DNA from: Actinomycetes bacterium
GTDB taxonomy: Bacteria > Actinomycetota > Acidimicrobiia > Acidimicrobiales > RAAP-2
Direction of reading: 5' to 3'
Assembly: GCA_021794995.1 (NCBI GenBank)
Contig: JAJYPY010000011.1
Coordinates: 1 to 34,056 of the forward strand
DNA: 34,056 nucleotides
In this document: one piece after another, positions 1-7,666 of the stretch
Layout: each line of letters opens with the position of its first letter
How positions within the stretch are numbered: the first letter of the stretch is position 1
Notes under the pieces: generated by a model
What the model was told of the DNA's origin: nothing
Databases searched by the model: none
What the model saw: the letters and a program-made list of their open reading frames with translations, nothing else
Translations under genes and position numbers: made by a program

Positions 1-1
1 C

Positions 2-70
2 GCGGGCGGCGCGGGTGGCGCGGGCGGCGCGGGTGGCGCGGGCGGCGCGGGTGGCGCGGGTGGCGCGGGT
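2..70 (+). repeat. 9-bp GC-rich tandem repeat coding for Ala-Gly-Gly units
   Basis: About seven and a half tandem copies of GCGGGYGGC, nearly perfect and in frame with the tail of the first partial gene. It starts at the window edge, so its full length is unknown. Confidence 0.85.
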
Positions 71-196
71 CGAGAGCAGGAGCCCGATGTGCCCGTGCCT
101 GGTACAGGCGAGCTCGAGAGTGCAGCGGAAACGTTCGCAGCGGGTGCGTCCGATGCGACGGAGGCTGCGCCAGCGGGCGGAGGTGAGGAGCGATGA
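2..196 (+). CDS. C-terminal tail of an unidentified protein (5' part outside window)
   Basis: The frame that ends in TGA at 194-196 is open to the left edge. It reads eight tandem Ala-Gly-Gly units, then an acidic, Ala/Gly/Glu-rich tail ending in GGGEER. The stop overlaps the rplI start codon (ATGA), so the two genes are translationally coupled. In many bacteria the genes before rplI are rpsF, ssb and rpsR. The gene directly before rplI is expected to be rpsR, but an S18 protein does not normally carry such a tail, and the end lacks the DDDIPF-like tip of SSB. I therefore leave the identity open. The 9-bp DNA repeat behind the Ala-Gly-Gly run could vary in copy number by slippage. Confidence 0.6.
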   Translation, partial: AGGAGGAGGAGGAGGAGGAGGAGREQEPDVPVPGTGELESAAETFAAGASDATEAAPAGGGEER

Positions 197-642
197 AGAT
201 TCTCCTGCGCCACGACGTTCACGGTGTCGGGCGGCGCGGCGACATCGTGGAGGTGGCGGACGGCTACGCGCGGAATTTCCTCGTTCCCGGCGGCCACGGC
301 ATCGCTGCATCGAAGGGAATCGAAGCGCAGGCGCAGTCGATGCGACGCGCGAGGGACCTACGCGAGGCGACCGACCGCCAGGCCGCACAGGCCAAGGCCA
401 CCGTGCTGGCTGGGGCGACGCTGCGGGTGAGTGCCCGGGCCGGCGCGACGGGCCGGCTGTTCGGGTCGGTGGGGGTAGCCGAGGTCGTTGACGCCGTACG
501 CGAGCAGAAGGGCGTCGACCTGGACCGCCGTGCCGTCGAGCTCGCCGAGCCGATCAAAGAGGTCGGCACCTTCGAAGTGCCCGTGCACCTGTTCGGCGAC
601 ATCGCCACCTCGGTCATGGTGGAGGTCGTCCCGGCGACCTAG
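193..642 (+). CDS. rplI: 50S ribosomal protein bL9
   Basis: A 149-residue protein of the usual bL9 length. The N-terminal domain shows the family pattern: a MKILL start, the VGxxGDIVEVADGYARNFL segment that contacts 23S rRNA, then the long charged connecting helix at about residues 45-75. The C-terminal domain carries the GRLFGSVG motif at about 97-104 and ends at VVPAT. bL9 binds 23S rRNA near the L1 stalk and supports reading-frame maintenance. The ATG overlaps the stop of the upstream gene by one base, so it is probably part of the rpsF/ssb/rpsR-type operon. A 245-bp gap with DnaA-box-like sites separates it from dnaB, which may therefore have its own promoter. Confidence 0.97.
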   Translation: MKILLRHDVHGVGRRGDIVEVADGYARNFLVPGGHGIAASKGIEAQAQSMRRARDLREATDRQAAQAKATVLAGATLRVSARAGATGRLFGSVGVAEVVDAVREQKGVDLDRRAVELAEPIKEVGTFEVPVHLFGDIATSVMVEVVPAT

Positions 643-761
643 CACCCAGGTCGCCTGGCCGGCTCCCGTGGCATGGCCGGTTTCCTGGGCCCGATCGAGC
701 ACGCGACCGGGCGTCACACCCAATTGGCACGATGGCATGGTGCCCGCGCGCACTGCGTTCT

Positions 762-836
762 CTGTCCACAGCTCCCCGAGGTTGTCCACAGCCGTGTTCA
801 CAGGGTTGTCCAGGGATCAAAGGGCCGTCATCCACA
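762..836 (+). promoter_or_regulatory. Cluster of DnaA-box-like sites upstream of dnaB
   Basis: Five 9-mers resembling the actinobacterial DnaA box TTGTCCACA lie in the same orientation within 75 bp: CTGTCCACA (762-770), TTGTCCACA (782-790, exact), GTGTTCACA (794-802), TTGTCCAGG (806-814) and TCATCCACA (828-836). The last ends 51 bp before the dnaB start. Known actinobacterial DnaA boxes follow this consensus. A role in DnaA control of dnaB, or as a DnaA-titration site, is inferred. No AT-rich unwinding element or dnaA/dnaN gene is next to it, so I do not call an origin. Confidence 0.55.
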
Positions 837-887
837 CGTTTTGGGGGCTACCGATCCCCAGGCAACTTCGCCCAAGGTAGGTAGGCC

Positions 888-3266
888 ATGGTGCAGGTGC
901 TCGACGACGACCGTCCCCGCCGGATTCGGCCCGATGCCAGCCGTGGCGGCCCGGGTTCCTATGGCGAAGGGGGCCCTCCACAAGGCGTCTCCTCGATCGG
1001 CGCACGTGGTCCCCGGGTACCGCCGCACGATCTGGACGCCGAGGAGTCCCTGCTCGGGGCGATGTTGCTCTCTGGCGACGCCGTCGTCGCTGCCATCGAG
1101 ACCTGTGGCCCGGCGGACTTCTACAAGCCGGCGCACGGGCACATCTTCGCAGCCATCGTGTCGCTCTTCGAAGCCGGTGAGCCGGTCGACGCGGTCACCG
1201 TTGCCGACGAGCTCCGCCGCGCCGGCGTCCTTGATCAGATCGGCGACCCCACCGCGCTCGTGTCGCTCCAGGCGAACACCCCGTCGCTTGCGAACGCCGG
1301 TCACTATGCGCGCATCGTGGAGGAGCACGCGCTCCTCCGCCGGTTGATCGGCGTCGCGGGCGAGCTCGCAGAGCTCGGGTACTCCGTCCCCGACGACGTC
1401 ACAGCTGCAGTCGATGAGGCTGAGCGCATGGTCTTCGACCTCTCGGAACGACGGACCACCGATTCGGTCGAAGCGCTGCGGAACCTCATCGGGCCGAGTC
1501 TCGACCGGATCGAAGAGCTGTCCCACCGCAGCAGCCGCATCACCGGCGTGGCGACCGGCTACAACGAGCTGGACGAGATCCTCGCCGGGCTGCAACCGCA
1601 GAGCCTCACCATCGTGGGCGCGCGTCCCGCGATGGGAAAGGCACTTGCACTCGACACGCCGATCCCCACGCCGCAAGGGTGGACGACGATGGGGTCGCTA
1701 CGCGTGGGTGACGACGTCCTCGACGAGCACGGCTCACCCTGCACGGTGACCTACACGTCGCCGACCTTCGTCGGGCACCGGTGCTACCTCATGCGCTTCG
1801 ACGACGGCAGCACCTTGGTCGCCGATGCCGGCCATCGTTGGCTGGCGTACGACGACGAGGGGTGGACCGCCGATGGGGAGCGGTCGCCACGTCGCGCACG
1901 GATCGTTACCACCGAACAGATGCGGGCGGAGGGAGTGCGGACCCCCGACGGACGGCGACCGAACTGGTATGTCCCGCTTGCCGAGGCGATCGACGGGCCT
2001 GAGATCGACCTTGCGGTCGATCCCTATGTCCTCGGGTGCAGCGCAGCAGCGCTGACGAGTGGAACCCCCACACCTCTCACGGGCGCCGCTCCGTCGGACT
2101 CCGGCCGCTCCGCCGGCGCGCCCGGAGAAATCCCAGCGACCTGCCTTCGCGCGTCCGCCAAGCAGCGCCTCGCCCTGCTCCAGGGCCTCATGGACGTCGC
2201 CGGGGCGGTGACGGACTCGAGCGGCACCGTCGAGCTCCGCTTGGTGAGCCGGCATCTCCTCGAGCAGGCGTGGGAGCTCGTCTGCTCGCTCGGCCACAAG
2301 CCGAACCCGATCCATGCGGCCCGTGTGCGGCGTCGCGACGGCGGAATGGCCCGGGCCTGGCGGTTCTGCTGGACGCCGCGGGATCCGGTGTTCCGGACGA
2401 AGGACGCAGCGGCGCGGCTCGAGGTGGTGAGCAACTCGAGCGAGCGCGGGCGCCATACCCGGCGTGCGATCGTCGCGATCGACGAGGTGCCGAGCGTTCC
2501 CGTGCGCTGCATCGCAGTGAACTCGCCTTCACACTTGTTCCTCGCCGGACGCTGCATGACTCCGACGCACAACACGAGCTTCGCGCTTGGGATCCTCGCC
2601 CATGTGGGTACGGCGCTACGGCGACCGGCGCTCCTCTTCTCGCTCGAGATGGGTCACCTCGAGCTGACCCAGCGTCTGCTTGCATCAGAGGCGCGCGTGG
2701 ATGCCCAGCGGATGCGGACCGGCCATCTTCACGACAGCGACTGGTCCAAGGTCGGTACCGCCGTGAGCAGGCTCAGCGAGTCGACGATCTTCATCGACGA
2801 GAACCCCCACCTCACGGTGATGGACATCCGCGCCCGCGCAAGAAGGCTGAAGAAGAGTGAGGGCGATCTCGGGCTGGTGGTGGTCGACTACCTCCAGCTG
2901 ATGACCGGGCGCGGTCGCGCCGAGAACCGCCAAGTGGAGGTCGCCGAGATCAGCCGTGGGTTGAAAATCCTGGCTCGTGAGCTCGAGTGCCCCGTCGTCG
3001 CGCTCTCCCAGCTGTCACGCGGGCTCGAAGCGCGCCAGGACAAGCGGCCGATGCTCTCTGATCTGCGCGAGTCCGGGTCGTTGGAACAGGACGCCGACGT
3101 GGTGCTGTTCATCTACCGGGAGGAGCTCTACGACCCCGAGACCCCGATCGACCGGCAGGGCCTTGCGGAGATCATCGTGGCCAAGCACCGTAACGGGCCA
3201 ACCGGCTCGGCACACCTTGTCTTCCTCGGCCAGTACGCACGGTTCGACAATCTCCAGCAAGTCTGA
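888..3266 (+). CDS. dnaB: Replicative DNA helicase DnaB, intein-containing precursor
   Basis: A 792-codon frame. Residues 1-251 and 563-792 join into a 481-residue DnaB of normal length. The N-terminal primase-binding domain covers about residues 40-150 (PHDLDAEESLLGAML). The RecA-like motor follows, with a Walker A GARPAMGK/TS split by the intein after Lys251. After the insertion come the SLEM segment, a Walker B region with VVVDYLQLM, the SQLSRG motif, and the arginine-finger/C-terminal region with IVAKHRNGPTG. The enzyme is the hexameric ATP-driven helicase that opens DNA ahead of the replisome. The ATG at 888 follows AAGGTAGG and is the first good start before the conserved domain. Because the intein interrupts the ATP-binding loop, the precursor should be inactive until splicing. 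Confidence 0.96.
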   Translation: MVQVLDDDRPRRIRPDASRGGPGSYGEGGPPQGVSSIGARGPRVPPHDLDAEESLLGAMLLSGDAVVAAIETCGPADFYKPAHGHIFAAIVSLFEAGEPVDAVTVADELRRAGVLDQIGDPTALVSLQANTPSLANAGHYARIVEEHALLRRLIGVAGELAELGYSVPDDVTAAVDEAERMVFDLSERRTTDSVEALRNLIGPSLDRIEELSHRSSRITGVATGYNELDEILAGLQPQSLTIVGARPAMGKALALDTPIPTPQGWTTMGSLRVGDDVLDEHGSPCTVTYTSPTFVGHRCYLMRFDDGSTLVADAGHRWLAYDDEGWTADGERSPRRARIVTTEQMRAEGVRTPDGRRPNWYVPLAEAIDGPEIDLAVDPYVLGCSAAALTSGTPTPLTGAAPSDSGRSAGAPGEIPATCLRASAKQRLALLQGLMDVAGAVTDSSGTVELRLVSRHLLEQAWELVCSLGHKPNPIHAARVRRRDGGMARAWRFCWTPRDPVFRTKDAAARLEVVSNSSERGRHTRRAIVAIDEVPSVPVRCIAVNSPSHLFLAGRCMTPTHNTSFALGILAHVGTALRRPALLFSLEMGHLELTQRLLASEARVDAQRMRTGHLHDSDWSKVGTAVSRLSESTIFIDENPHLTVMDIRARARRLKKSEGDLGLVVVDYLQLMTGRGRAENRQVEVAEISRGLKILARELECPVVALSQLSRGLEARQDKRPMLSDLRESGSLEQDADVVLFIYREELYDPETPIDRQGLAEIIVAKHRNGPTGSAHLVFLGQYARFDNLQQV
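1641..2573 (+). other. Class 3-type intein inserted in the DnaB Walker A motif
   Basis: The 311-codon insertion begins with Ala directly after GARPAMGK and ends with Thr-His-Asn before the +1 Thr. Splicing would restore GARPAMGKTSF. Class 3 inteins lack a nucleophile at position 1 and instead carry a Trp-Cys-Thr triad. All three are present: Trp67 of the intein (block B, DAGHRW), Cys290 (block F, VRCIAV) and Thr309 (block G, PTHN), with terminal His310 and Asn311. The middle region keeps traces of a LAGLIDADG endonuclease: DPYVLGCSAAAL where a Gly-Asp-Gly would be expected, and LLQGLMDVAGAV as the second helix. The first acidic residue is lost and the region is short, so the endonuclease is probably dead. 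Splicing activity is inferred from intact splice residues. Confidence 0.9.
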
Positions 3267-3383
3267 GCCGGCGCTCCCCGCGCGAGCCCCGCCTTCGCCG
3301 CCTTCGCCGTCTACGCTCGGGGGGCAGTGGCCGAGCCGGCTCCGTCCCCCCGCAGCCGATCCCATCAACGGCGAGCGATCGCA

Positions 3384-3824
3384 ATGTCCCCCGCGCAGAT
3401 CGACGCGTTCCTCGCGGAGCCTCACACCGCGACGATGTGCACCATCAACGTCGACGGCACGATCCATGCCGTCGCCATGTGGTACGGCATCGTCGACGGC
3501 CGCCTCGCGGTGCAGACCAAGGCCAAGTCGCAAAAGGCTTGCAATCTGGCCCGCGACCCTCGCATGACGTGCCTTGTTGCGGCAGGCGAGCGCTACGAAG
3601 AGCTGCGGGGCGTCGAGCTCGTGGGGCGCGGGGAAGTCATCGACGACCCCGCGCGGCTATGGGCCGTCGGCGTCAGCGTCTTCAGCCGCTATGTCTCCCC
3701 TTACGCCGAGGACAAGCGTGACGCTGTCGAGACCATGCTGCGCAAGCGGGTGGCGATCGTGCTGCACGTGGAGCGCACGGTCAGTTGGGATCACCGCAAA
3801 CTGGCCTCAATCGCTCCCCGCTGA
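3384..3824 (+). CDS. PPOX-class (pyridoxamine 5'-phosphate oxidase-like) split-barrel protein
   Basis: A 146-residue protein with the pattern of small flavin- or F420-binding split-barrel proteins: SPAQIDAFLAEPHTATM near the start, the strand CTINVDGTIHAVAMWY (about residues 20-35), then KAKSQKACNLARDPRMTCLV (about 50-70), typical of the cofactor-contacting region, and VELVGRGEVIDDP (about 85-97). Members bind FMN, F420 or heme and include F420-dependent reductases of the Rv1155 type. The exact cofactor cannot be read from the sequence. A GTG at 3327 lies in frame behind a G-rich stretch and would add 19 residues (MAEPAPSP...), but these look unlike the family, so I prefer ATG at 3384. It stands alone, 117 bp after dnaB. 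Confidence 0.85.
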   Translation: MSPAQIDAFLAEPHTATMCTINVDGTIHAVAMWYGIVDGRLAVQTKAKSQKACNLARDPRMTCLVAAGERYEELRGVELVGRGEVIDDPARLWAVGVSVFSRYVSPYAEDKRDAVETMLRKRVAIVLHVERTVSWDHRKLASIAPR

Positions 3825-3876
3825 ATCCGCGCGGGAGGAGACGCTCCGCGCCCCGGAGCCACCCGTGGGCCGCTGC

Positions 3877-4374
3877 TCAATTCGCAGTCTTGATGTCCTT
3901 CTTGCGCCTCGACGCCTTGCGCCTCGACGCCTTGCGCTCGAGGCGAGAGAGGCGCCGCGAAGTGAGCGAGCTCACCATGAGCGTGAGGCCGATGCCCGCC
4001 AACCAGCTGTCCTTGGCGAGAGCCGTACCTTCCTGGCTGGGACGGACACTCCCTTCCCGGCGCATTCCGGGCGTCTTGGTGTACAACCCCAGCAAGCCTC
4101 CGGCGAAGGAGGAAAGGGCGAGCCCGGCGAGGCCGTCACCCACCAGCGCCGGCATCAGCAGCGCCCCCCCAAGCGCGACCTCTGAGGCGCCGAGGACCTT
4201 CCCAAACTGCTCCGGCGGCACGTTCTCGAGAAACGGATAGGCGCCCGACGCGAAGCCGTGGAGACGCTGGTGCGTCTCTTTTTCGGCTTGGAGCTTGGTC
4301 AGTCCAGAGTTCAAGATGAACGCCCCCGCGGCGGCACGGATCGGCAGGTTGACTAGGCGTGAACGATGTCGCAT
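3877..4374 (-). CDS. DoxX-like small integral membrane protein
   Basis: A 165-residue protein with about four hydrophobic segments: around residues 8-25 (LPIRAAAGAFILNSGLTKL), 62-80, 82-97 and 120-135. The GRAAAGAFILNSG-like first helix followed by an amphipathic loop and a Gly/Ala-rich second helix resembles the DoxX/DoxD superfamily. The function of such proteins is mostly unknown and I do not assign one. The C-terminus is very basic, with KASRRKASRRKK coded by a 15-bp tandem repeat (3901-3930). An in-frame GTG at 4443 would add 23 residues that do not look membrane-related, so ATG at 4374 is preferred. It converges with the PPOX-type gene. Confidence 0.6.
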   Translation of the reverse strand: MRHRSRLVNLPIRAAAGAFILNSGLTKLQAEKETHQRLHGFASGAYPFLENVPPEQFGKVLGASEVALGGALLMPALVGDGLAGLALSSFAGGLLGLYTKTPGMRREGSVRPSQEGTALAKDSWLAGIGLTLMVSSLTSRRLSRLERKASRRKASRRKKDIKTAN

Positions 4375-4506
4375 CCCTGTAACGGTACCCGTTGCGACTT
4401 CCGGCGACACCACGGCGAGAGACCTGGTGCCTGCCCGGTCCAACGGGGAGAACAGGGGGAACGGGGGACTGCCGAGTTCCGCCGGGGTGTGCAGCGGTTC
4501 GGACCG

Positions 4507-5823
4507 TCACACCAGGTAGCGGTAGATGGCGCTTCCGGGCGTGACGGGCTCGATCTGCAGCCCCGACGCGGCCATGCGTGCCATGAGCGGCCCGAGGTCA
4601 TCGCGATCGGCGAGCTCGATCCCGACGAGGGCTGCCCCATACTCACGACGGCTCTTCTTCAGAGCTTCGAAGAGTGAGATGTCGTCGTGTGGGCCGAGGC
4701 ACTCGTCAAGAAACCGGCGAAGAGATCCCGGTTGCTGAGGCAACTCGACGATGAAGTAGTGCTTCAGGCCCCGGTAGACGAGACTCCGTTCGATGATCTC
4801 GTCGTAGCGGGCGACATCGTTGTTGCCGCCGCTCAGGATGCACACGACCGTCGTGTCGACAATCTGGTCAGCCACGTCGTCGAGCGCTGCGATCGCAAGC
4901 GCACCCGCCGGCTCCGCGACGATGCCATCATCCTGGTAGAGGTCCAACAGTGCCGTGCAGACCCGACCCTCTGGGACGCAGTGGATCGCGGAGACGAGGT
5001 CGGCCGTGACCGCGACGGGAATGCGTCCGGGCGTTCGGACCACCGCACCGTCGACGAAGTCGTCTTCGATGTCGATGCTGACCGGGTGACCGACCGCGAG
5101 GGAGCGCACCATTCCAGGTGCACCCATGGGTTGGGCGCCGACCACCGTCGTGGGCGCGTCGAGTCCGTCGAGGCACGCCGCGATGCCAGCGATCAGACCC
5201 CCCCCGCCAACGGGGACGATCGCGACGTCGGGTGCAGCGCCGAGTTGCTGGATGACTTCGAGCATCACCGTGCCTTGCCCCGAGACGGTCGCAGGGTGGT
5301 CGAAGGCCGAAACGATCGTCGCACCAGCGTGCGTCGCGTACTCCTCAGCAGCGGTGGCCGCGTCGTCGAACGTCGTGCCGACGAATCGGACGTCCACCAT
5401 GTCCGCGCCGATCGCCCGGATCCGGTCCACCTTCTGCCGGGGAGTCCGCCGGGGAAGGAAGATGGTGCCGCGCACCCCGAGGTGCCGGCAGCTCCATGCG
5501 ACGCCCTGAGCGTGGTTCCCTGCGCTCGCGCAGACGACACCGGGGGTCGAGAGCTGTGCGGCGATGCCGGCGATGAAGTTGTAGGCGCCGCGAATCTTGT
5601 AAGAACGTACCGCCTGCTGGTCTTCGCGCTTCAAAAAGACGTCAGCGCGGTACCGCTCGGACAGGCGGTCGTGGTGCTGGAGCGGCGTTCGAACCCCAAC
5701 CGGTTCGAGCCGCTGGGCGGCGGCGCGGATCGTCTCGAGGTTCACGAGCGCACGCCACCATCCGGGGAACTCCGCGTCTTGACCTGCAGGCGGGGTGGGG
5801 GCGTCACTCGTTCCGGAGTCCAT
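4507..5823 (-). CDS. ilvA: Threonine ammonia-lyase (threonine dehydratase)
   Basis: A 438-residue PLP enzyme of fold type II. The Schiff-base lysine is Lys76 in RSYKIRGA, followed by the substrate loop SAGNHAQG (about 100-107) and the phosphate-binding loop GGGGLIAG (about 206-213). A C-terminal ACT-like regulatory domain begins near residue 350 (KHYFIVELPQQPGSL) and runs to the end. The enzyme converts threonine to 2-oxobutanoate and ammonia. The ACT-like domain fits the biosynthetic, isoleucine-regulated form more than the short catabolic one. The frame extends upstream to 5961, but conserved sequence begins only after MDSGTSD, and ATG at 5823 avoids overlap with the upstream regulator (5835 is a close alternative). 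It lies 103 bp downstream of the XRE-cupin regulator on the same strand. Confidence 0.93.
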   Translation of the reverse strand: MDSGTSDAPTPPAGQDAEFPGWWRALVNLETIRAAAQRLEPVGVRTPLQHHDRLSERYRADVFLKREDQQAVRSYKIRGAYNFIAGIAAQLSTPGVVCASAGNHAQGVAWSCRHLGVRGTIFLPRRTPRQKVDRIRAIGADMVDVRFVGTTFDDAATAAEEYATHAGATIVSAFDHPATVSGQGTVMLEVIQQLGAAPDVAIVPVGGGGLIAGIAACLDGLDAPTTVVGAQPMGAPGMVRSLAVGHPVSIDIEDDFVDGAVVRTPGRIPVAVTADLVSAIHCVPEGRVCTALLDLYQDDGIVAEPAGALAIAALDDVADQIVDTTVVCILSGGNNDVARYDEIIERSLVYRGLKHYFIVELPQQPGSLRRFLDECLGPHDDISLFEALKKSRREYGAALVGIELADRDDLGPLMARMAASGLQIEPVTPGSAIYRYLV

Positions 5824-5926
5824 GCCAACCCGCATCTCCGGGCTTGCCTTCACCCGACGGTCTTTTTGCAGGTGCAAGCCGTCCACACGTCCAATGACTC
5901 TAGGTGACGGCGCGGCACCCCTCGCC

Positions 5927-6553
5927 TCACGGCATGAGAATGAGGCGGACGAAGCGCGCAACGCTGCGTCCAGTGTTCACGTATGCGTACGGCGTATCGG
6001 TGGGAAGCCGGAGATAGCTCCCAGCCCCAAGCTCGTAATGCCCATCAGGATGCGTAGCTCCGGTCGCCGCCCCGGCGACCTCCACGACAAGCTGGCCGGA
6101 GTGAACGAGAAGGATCTCCTCGCTCCCCGAGGGATCCGCGTCGGCCTCGTAGCGCGCCTGGGGCATCAGCTGCCACTGCCAGAGCTCGGTGACCCGGGCG
6201 CCAGAATCGGCGTGTAGGAGCCGGGCGGTGCTACCCCGCCCGTCCTCCCAGACCGGGTCGACTGTTCGGGTCTGCTCGGGAGTCAACGGCGGGATCTGGC
6301 GCACCGCGACGAGCGTTGCAAAGTCACAGTGCAGCGCGTGCGCCAGCTTGTCCAGCGTGCCGAGGCTCACATTCGCACCGCCGCTCTCGAGCATGGTGAT
6401 CATGCGGCGGCTGACGCCCGATCGCGCGCTCAGCTCGTCGAGGGTGAGGTGGCGGTCGAGGCGCAGATGGCGGACGCGACTCCCGACAGCTCGGAGGAGC
6501 TCGGTGGCCCTGGGCGTGGCGGACCGTGTGCGCAGCGCGTGCTCGGCATCCAC
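5927..6553 (-). CDS. XRE-family regulator with C-terminal cupin domain
   Basis: A 208-residue protein. The N-terminal helix-turn-helix covers about residues 20-80 (LRLDRHLTLDELSARSGVSRRMITMLESG). The cupin_2 sensor domain covers about 120-205 (SEEILLVHSGQLVVEVAG ... GSYLRLPTDTPYAYVN). Proteins of this build usually act as ligand-responsive repressors or activators of small transport or catabolic operons. It starts with GTG at 6553 and lacks a clear ribosome site. A TATATT box on this strand (6562-6567) sits only 8 bases before the GTG, so the transcript may be leaderless. It is divergent from an EamA exporter, with 89 bp between the starts, and lies upstream of the threonine dehydratase, so an amino-acid signal is plausible but not shown. 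Confidence 0.9.
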   Translation of the reverse strand: MDAEHALRTRSATPRATELLRAVGSRVRHLRLDRHLTLDELSARSGVSRRMITMLESGGANVSLGTLDKLAHALHCDFATLVAVRQIPPLTPEQTRTVDPVWEDGRGSTARLLHADSGARVTELWQWQLMPQARYEADADPSGSEEILLVHSGQLVVEVAGAATGATHPDGHYELGAGSYLRLPTDTPYAYVNTGRSVARFVRLILMP

Positions 6554-6642
6554 TGATGGGCAATATAGTGCACTGACACGGTGCGTCGTCTCGCGGTCGG
6601 GACGACGGTCGCACCCACGGCGAGAGACGAGGCGGAGAAGTC
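6554..6642. promoter_or_regulatory. Divergent promoter region of the XRE-cupin and EamA genes
   Basis: An 89-bp shared intergenic region. It holds an AT-rich core, AATATAGT at 6562-6569, that can be read as a -10 box on either strand, and a CACTGA direct repeat at 6551-6556 and 6571-6576 that could be part of an operator. The assignment rests on position and base composition only. Confidence 0.4.
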
Positions 6643-7587
6643 ATGATGGACGGGTTGCGAAGGCGACCGCGGGTGGTCGCCGTGCTGCTGCTGCTCGTCG
6701 TTTCGACCGCCTGGGGTGCCACGTTCGTCGTGGTCAAGCACGCGATCGCCGAGACCTCGGTGATGGACTTCCTGGCCTGGCGGTTCACGCTCGCCGGGTT
6801 CTTGCTTGTCGCTCTCCGGCCACGCGCTGTCGTACGGCTGGGTTGGCGTGGCTGTGCACAGGGCGCGCTGCTGGGGTGCGTGTTGGCAAGCGGCTATGTG
6901 GCACAGACGTACGGACTGCGCTACACGCCCGCGGCGGTCTCGGGGTTCTTGACGGGACTGCAGGTCGTGTTCACGCCGTTGATCGGCTGGGTGCTCCTCC
7001 GACACCGTCCCGGCGCTCGTACCTGGGCCGCCATTCTCGTCGCGACGACGGGGCTCGCCGTGCTCTCGCTTCGCGGGGTGTCGTTCGGCGTCGGCGAGAC
7101 GCTGACCGTCGCATCCGCAGCGCTGTTCGCCCTCCAGATCGTCGGGCTTGGCCGCTGGGTCTCGGTCAAGGACGCCTACGGGCTCGCCGCGGTGCAACTT
7201 GTGACGGTGGGGCTGGTGTCGCTCGTGGCGGCCTCGCCACGCGGTGTCGGGCTGCCCGAGTCCGCAGGCATGTGGGGTGCGGTGGTGCTGACGGCCGTCG
7301 CCGCAACCGCGTTCGCCTTCGTCGTGCAGTCGTGGGCGCAGTCGCACTTGTCCGCGACCGCTGCGGCTGTCGTATTTACGACCGAGCCGGTGTTCGCCGC
7401 GCTCTTCGCCTGGATCGCGGGAGAGCGCCTGGGCTGGGCAATCGTCGTCGGAGGAGTGCTCGTCGTGGCCGCGATGCTGGTCCTCGGCCTCGGGAACGGC
7501 GTTGCGTCGGGTCGCGAGCCTCGCGCCACGACGGCGAGTGCCAGGGCGGTCAGCGAGGACCACGAGGCGGCTCGCGCCGTCGTGTAG
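6643..7587 (+). CDS. EamA/DMT-superfamily transporter
   Basis: A 314-residue protein with about ten hydrophobic segments arranged as two EamA repeats. The first repeat includes the diagnostic STAWGATFVVVKHAI (about 21-35) and ends near RGVSFG. The second begins near GETLTVASAALFALQ and includes AAAVVFTTEPVFAALFAW (about 244-261). The family moves metabolites such as amino acids, often outward. The substrate cannot be read directly. The divergent XRE-cupin regulator and the nearby threonine dehydratase suggest export of a threonine-related amino acid, an inference only. The ATG at 6643 follows GGCGGAGAAG at good spacing. The C-terminus is a hydrophilic tail of about 30 residues. Confidence 0.92.
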   Translation: MMDGLRRRPRVVAVLLLLVVSTAWGATFVVVKHAIAETSVMDFLAWRFTLAGFLLVALRPRAVVRLGWRGCAQGALLGCVLASGYVAQTYGLRYTPAAVSGFLTGLQVVFTPLIGWVLLRHRPGARTWAAILVATTGLAVLSLRGVSFGVGETLTVASAALFALQIVGLGRWVSVKDAYGLAAVQLVTVGLVSLVAASPRGVGLPESAGMWGAVVLTAVAATAFAFVVQSWAQSHLSATAAAVVFTTEPVFAALFAWIAGERLGWAIVVGGVLVVAAMLVLGLGNGVASGREPRATTASARAVSEDHEAARAVV

Positions 7588-7666
7588 GCGTGCGGGCCGG
7601 GGGAGGAAGGTCGCTCGATGAGGGACGAGGGTGCTCGGAACCGCGTTCGTGTCTCGGCAACCACTG

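Noticed and set aside
762-836. Chromosomal origin oriC
   Set aside because: No dnaA or dnaN beside it and no AT-rich unwinding region in the gap; kept as a DnaA-box cluster only.
4687-5907. 406-codon plus-strand frame opposite ilvA
   Set aside because: Composition typical of antisense GC-rich frames; ilvA on the other strand is unmistakable.
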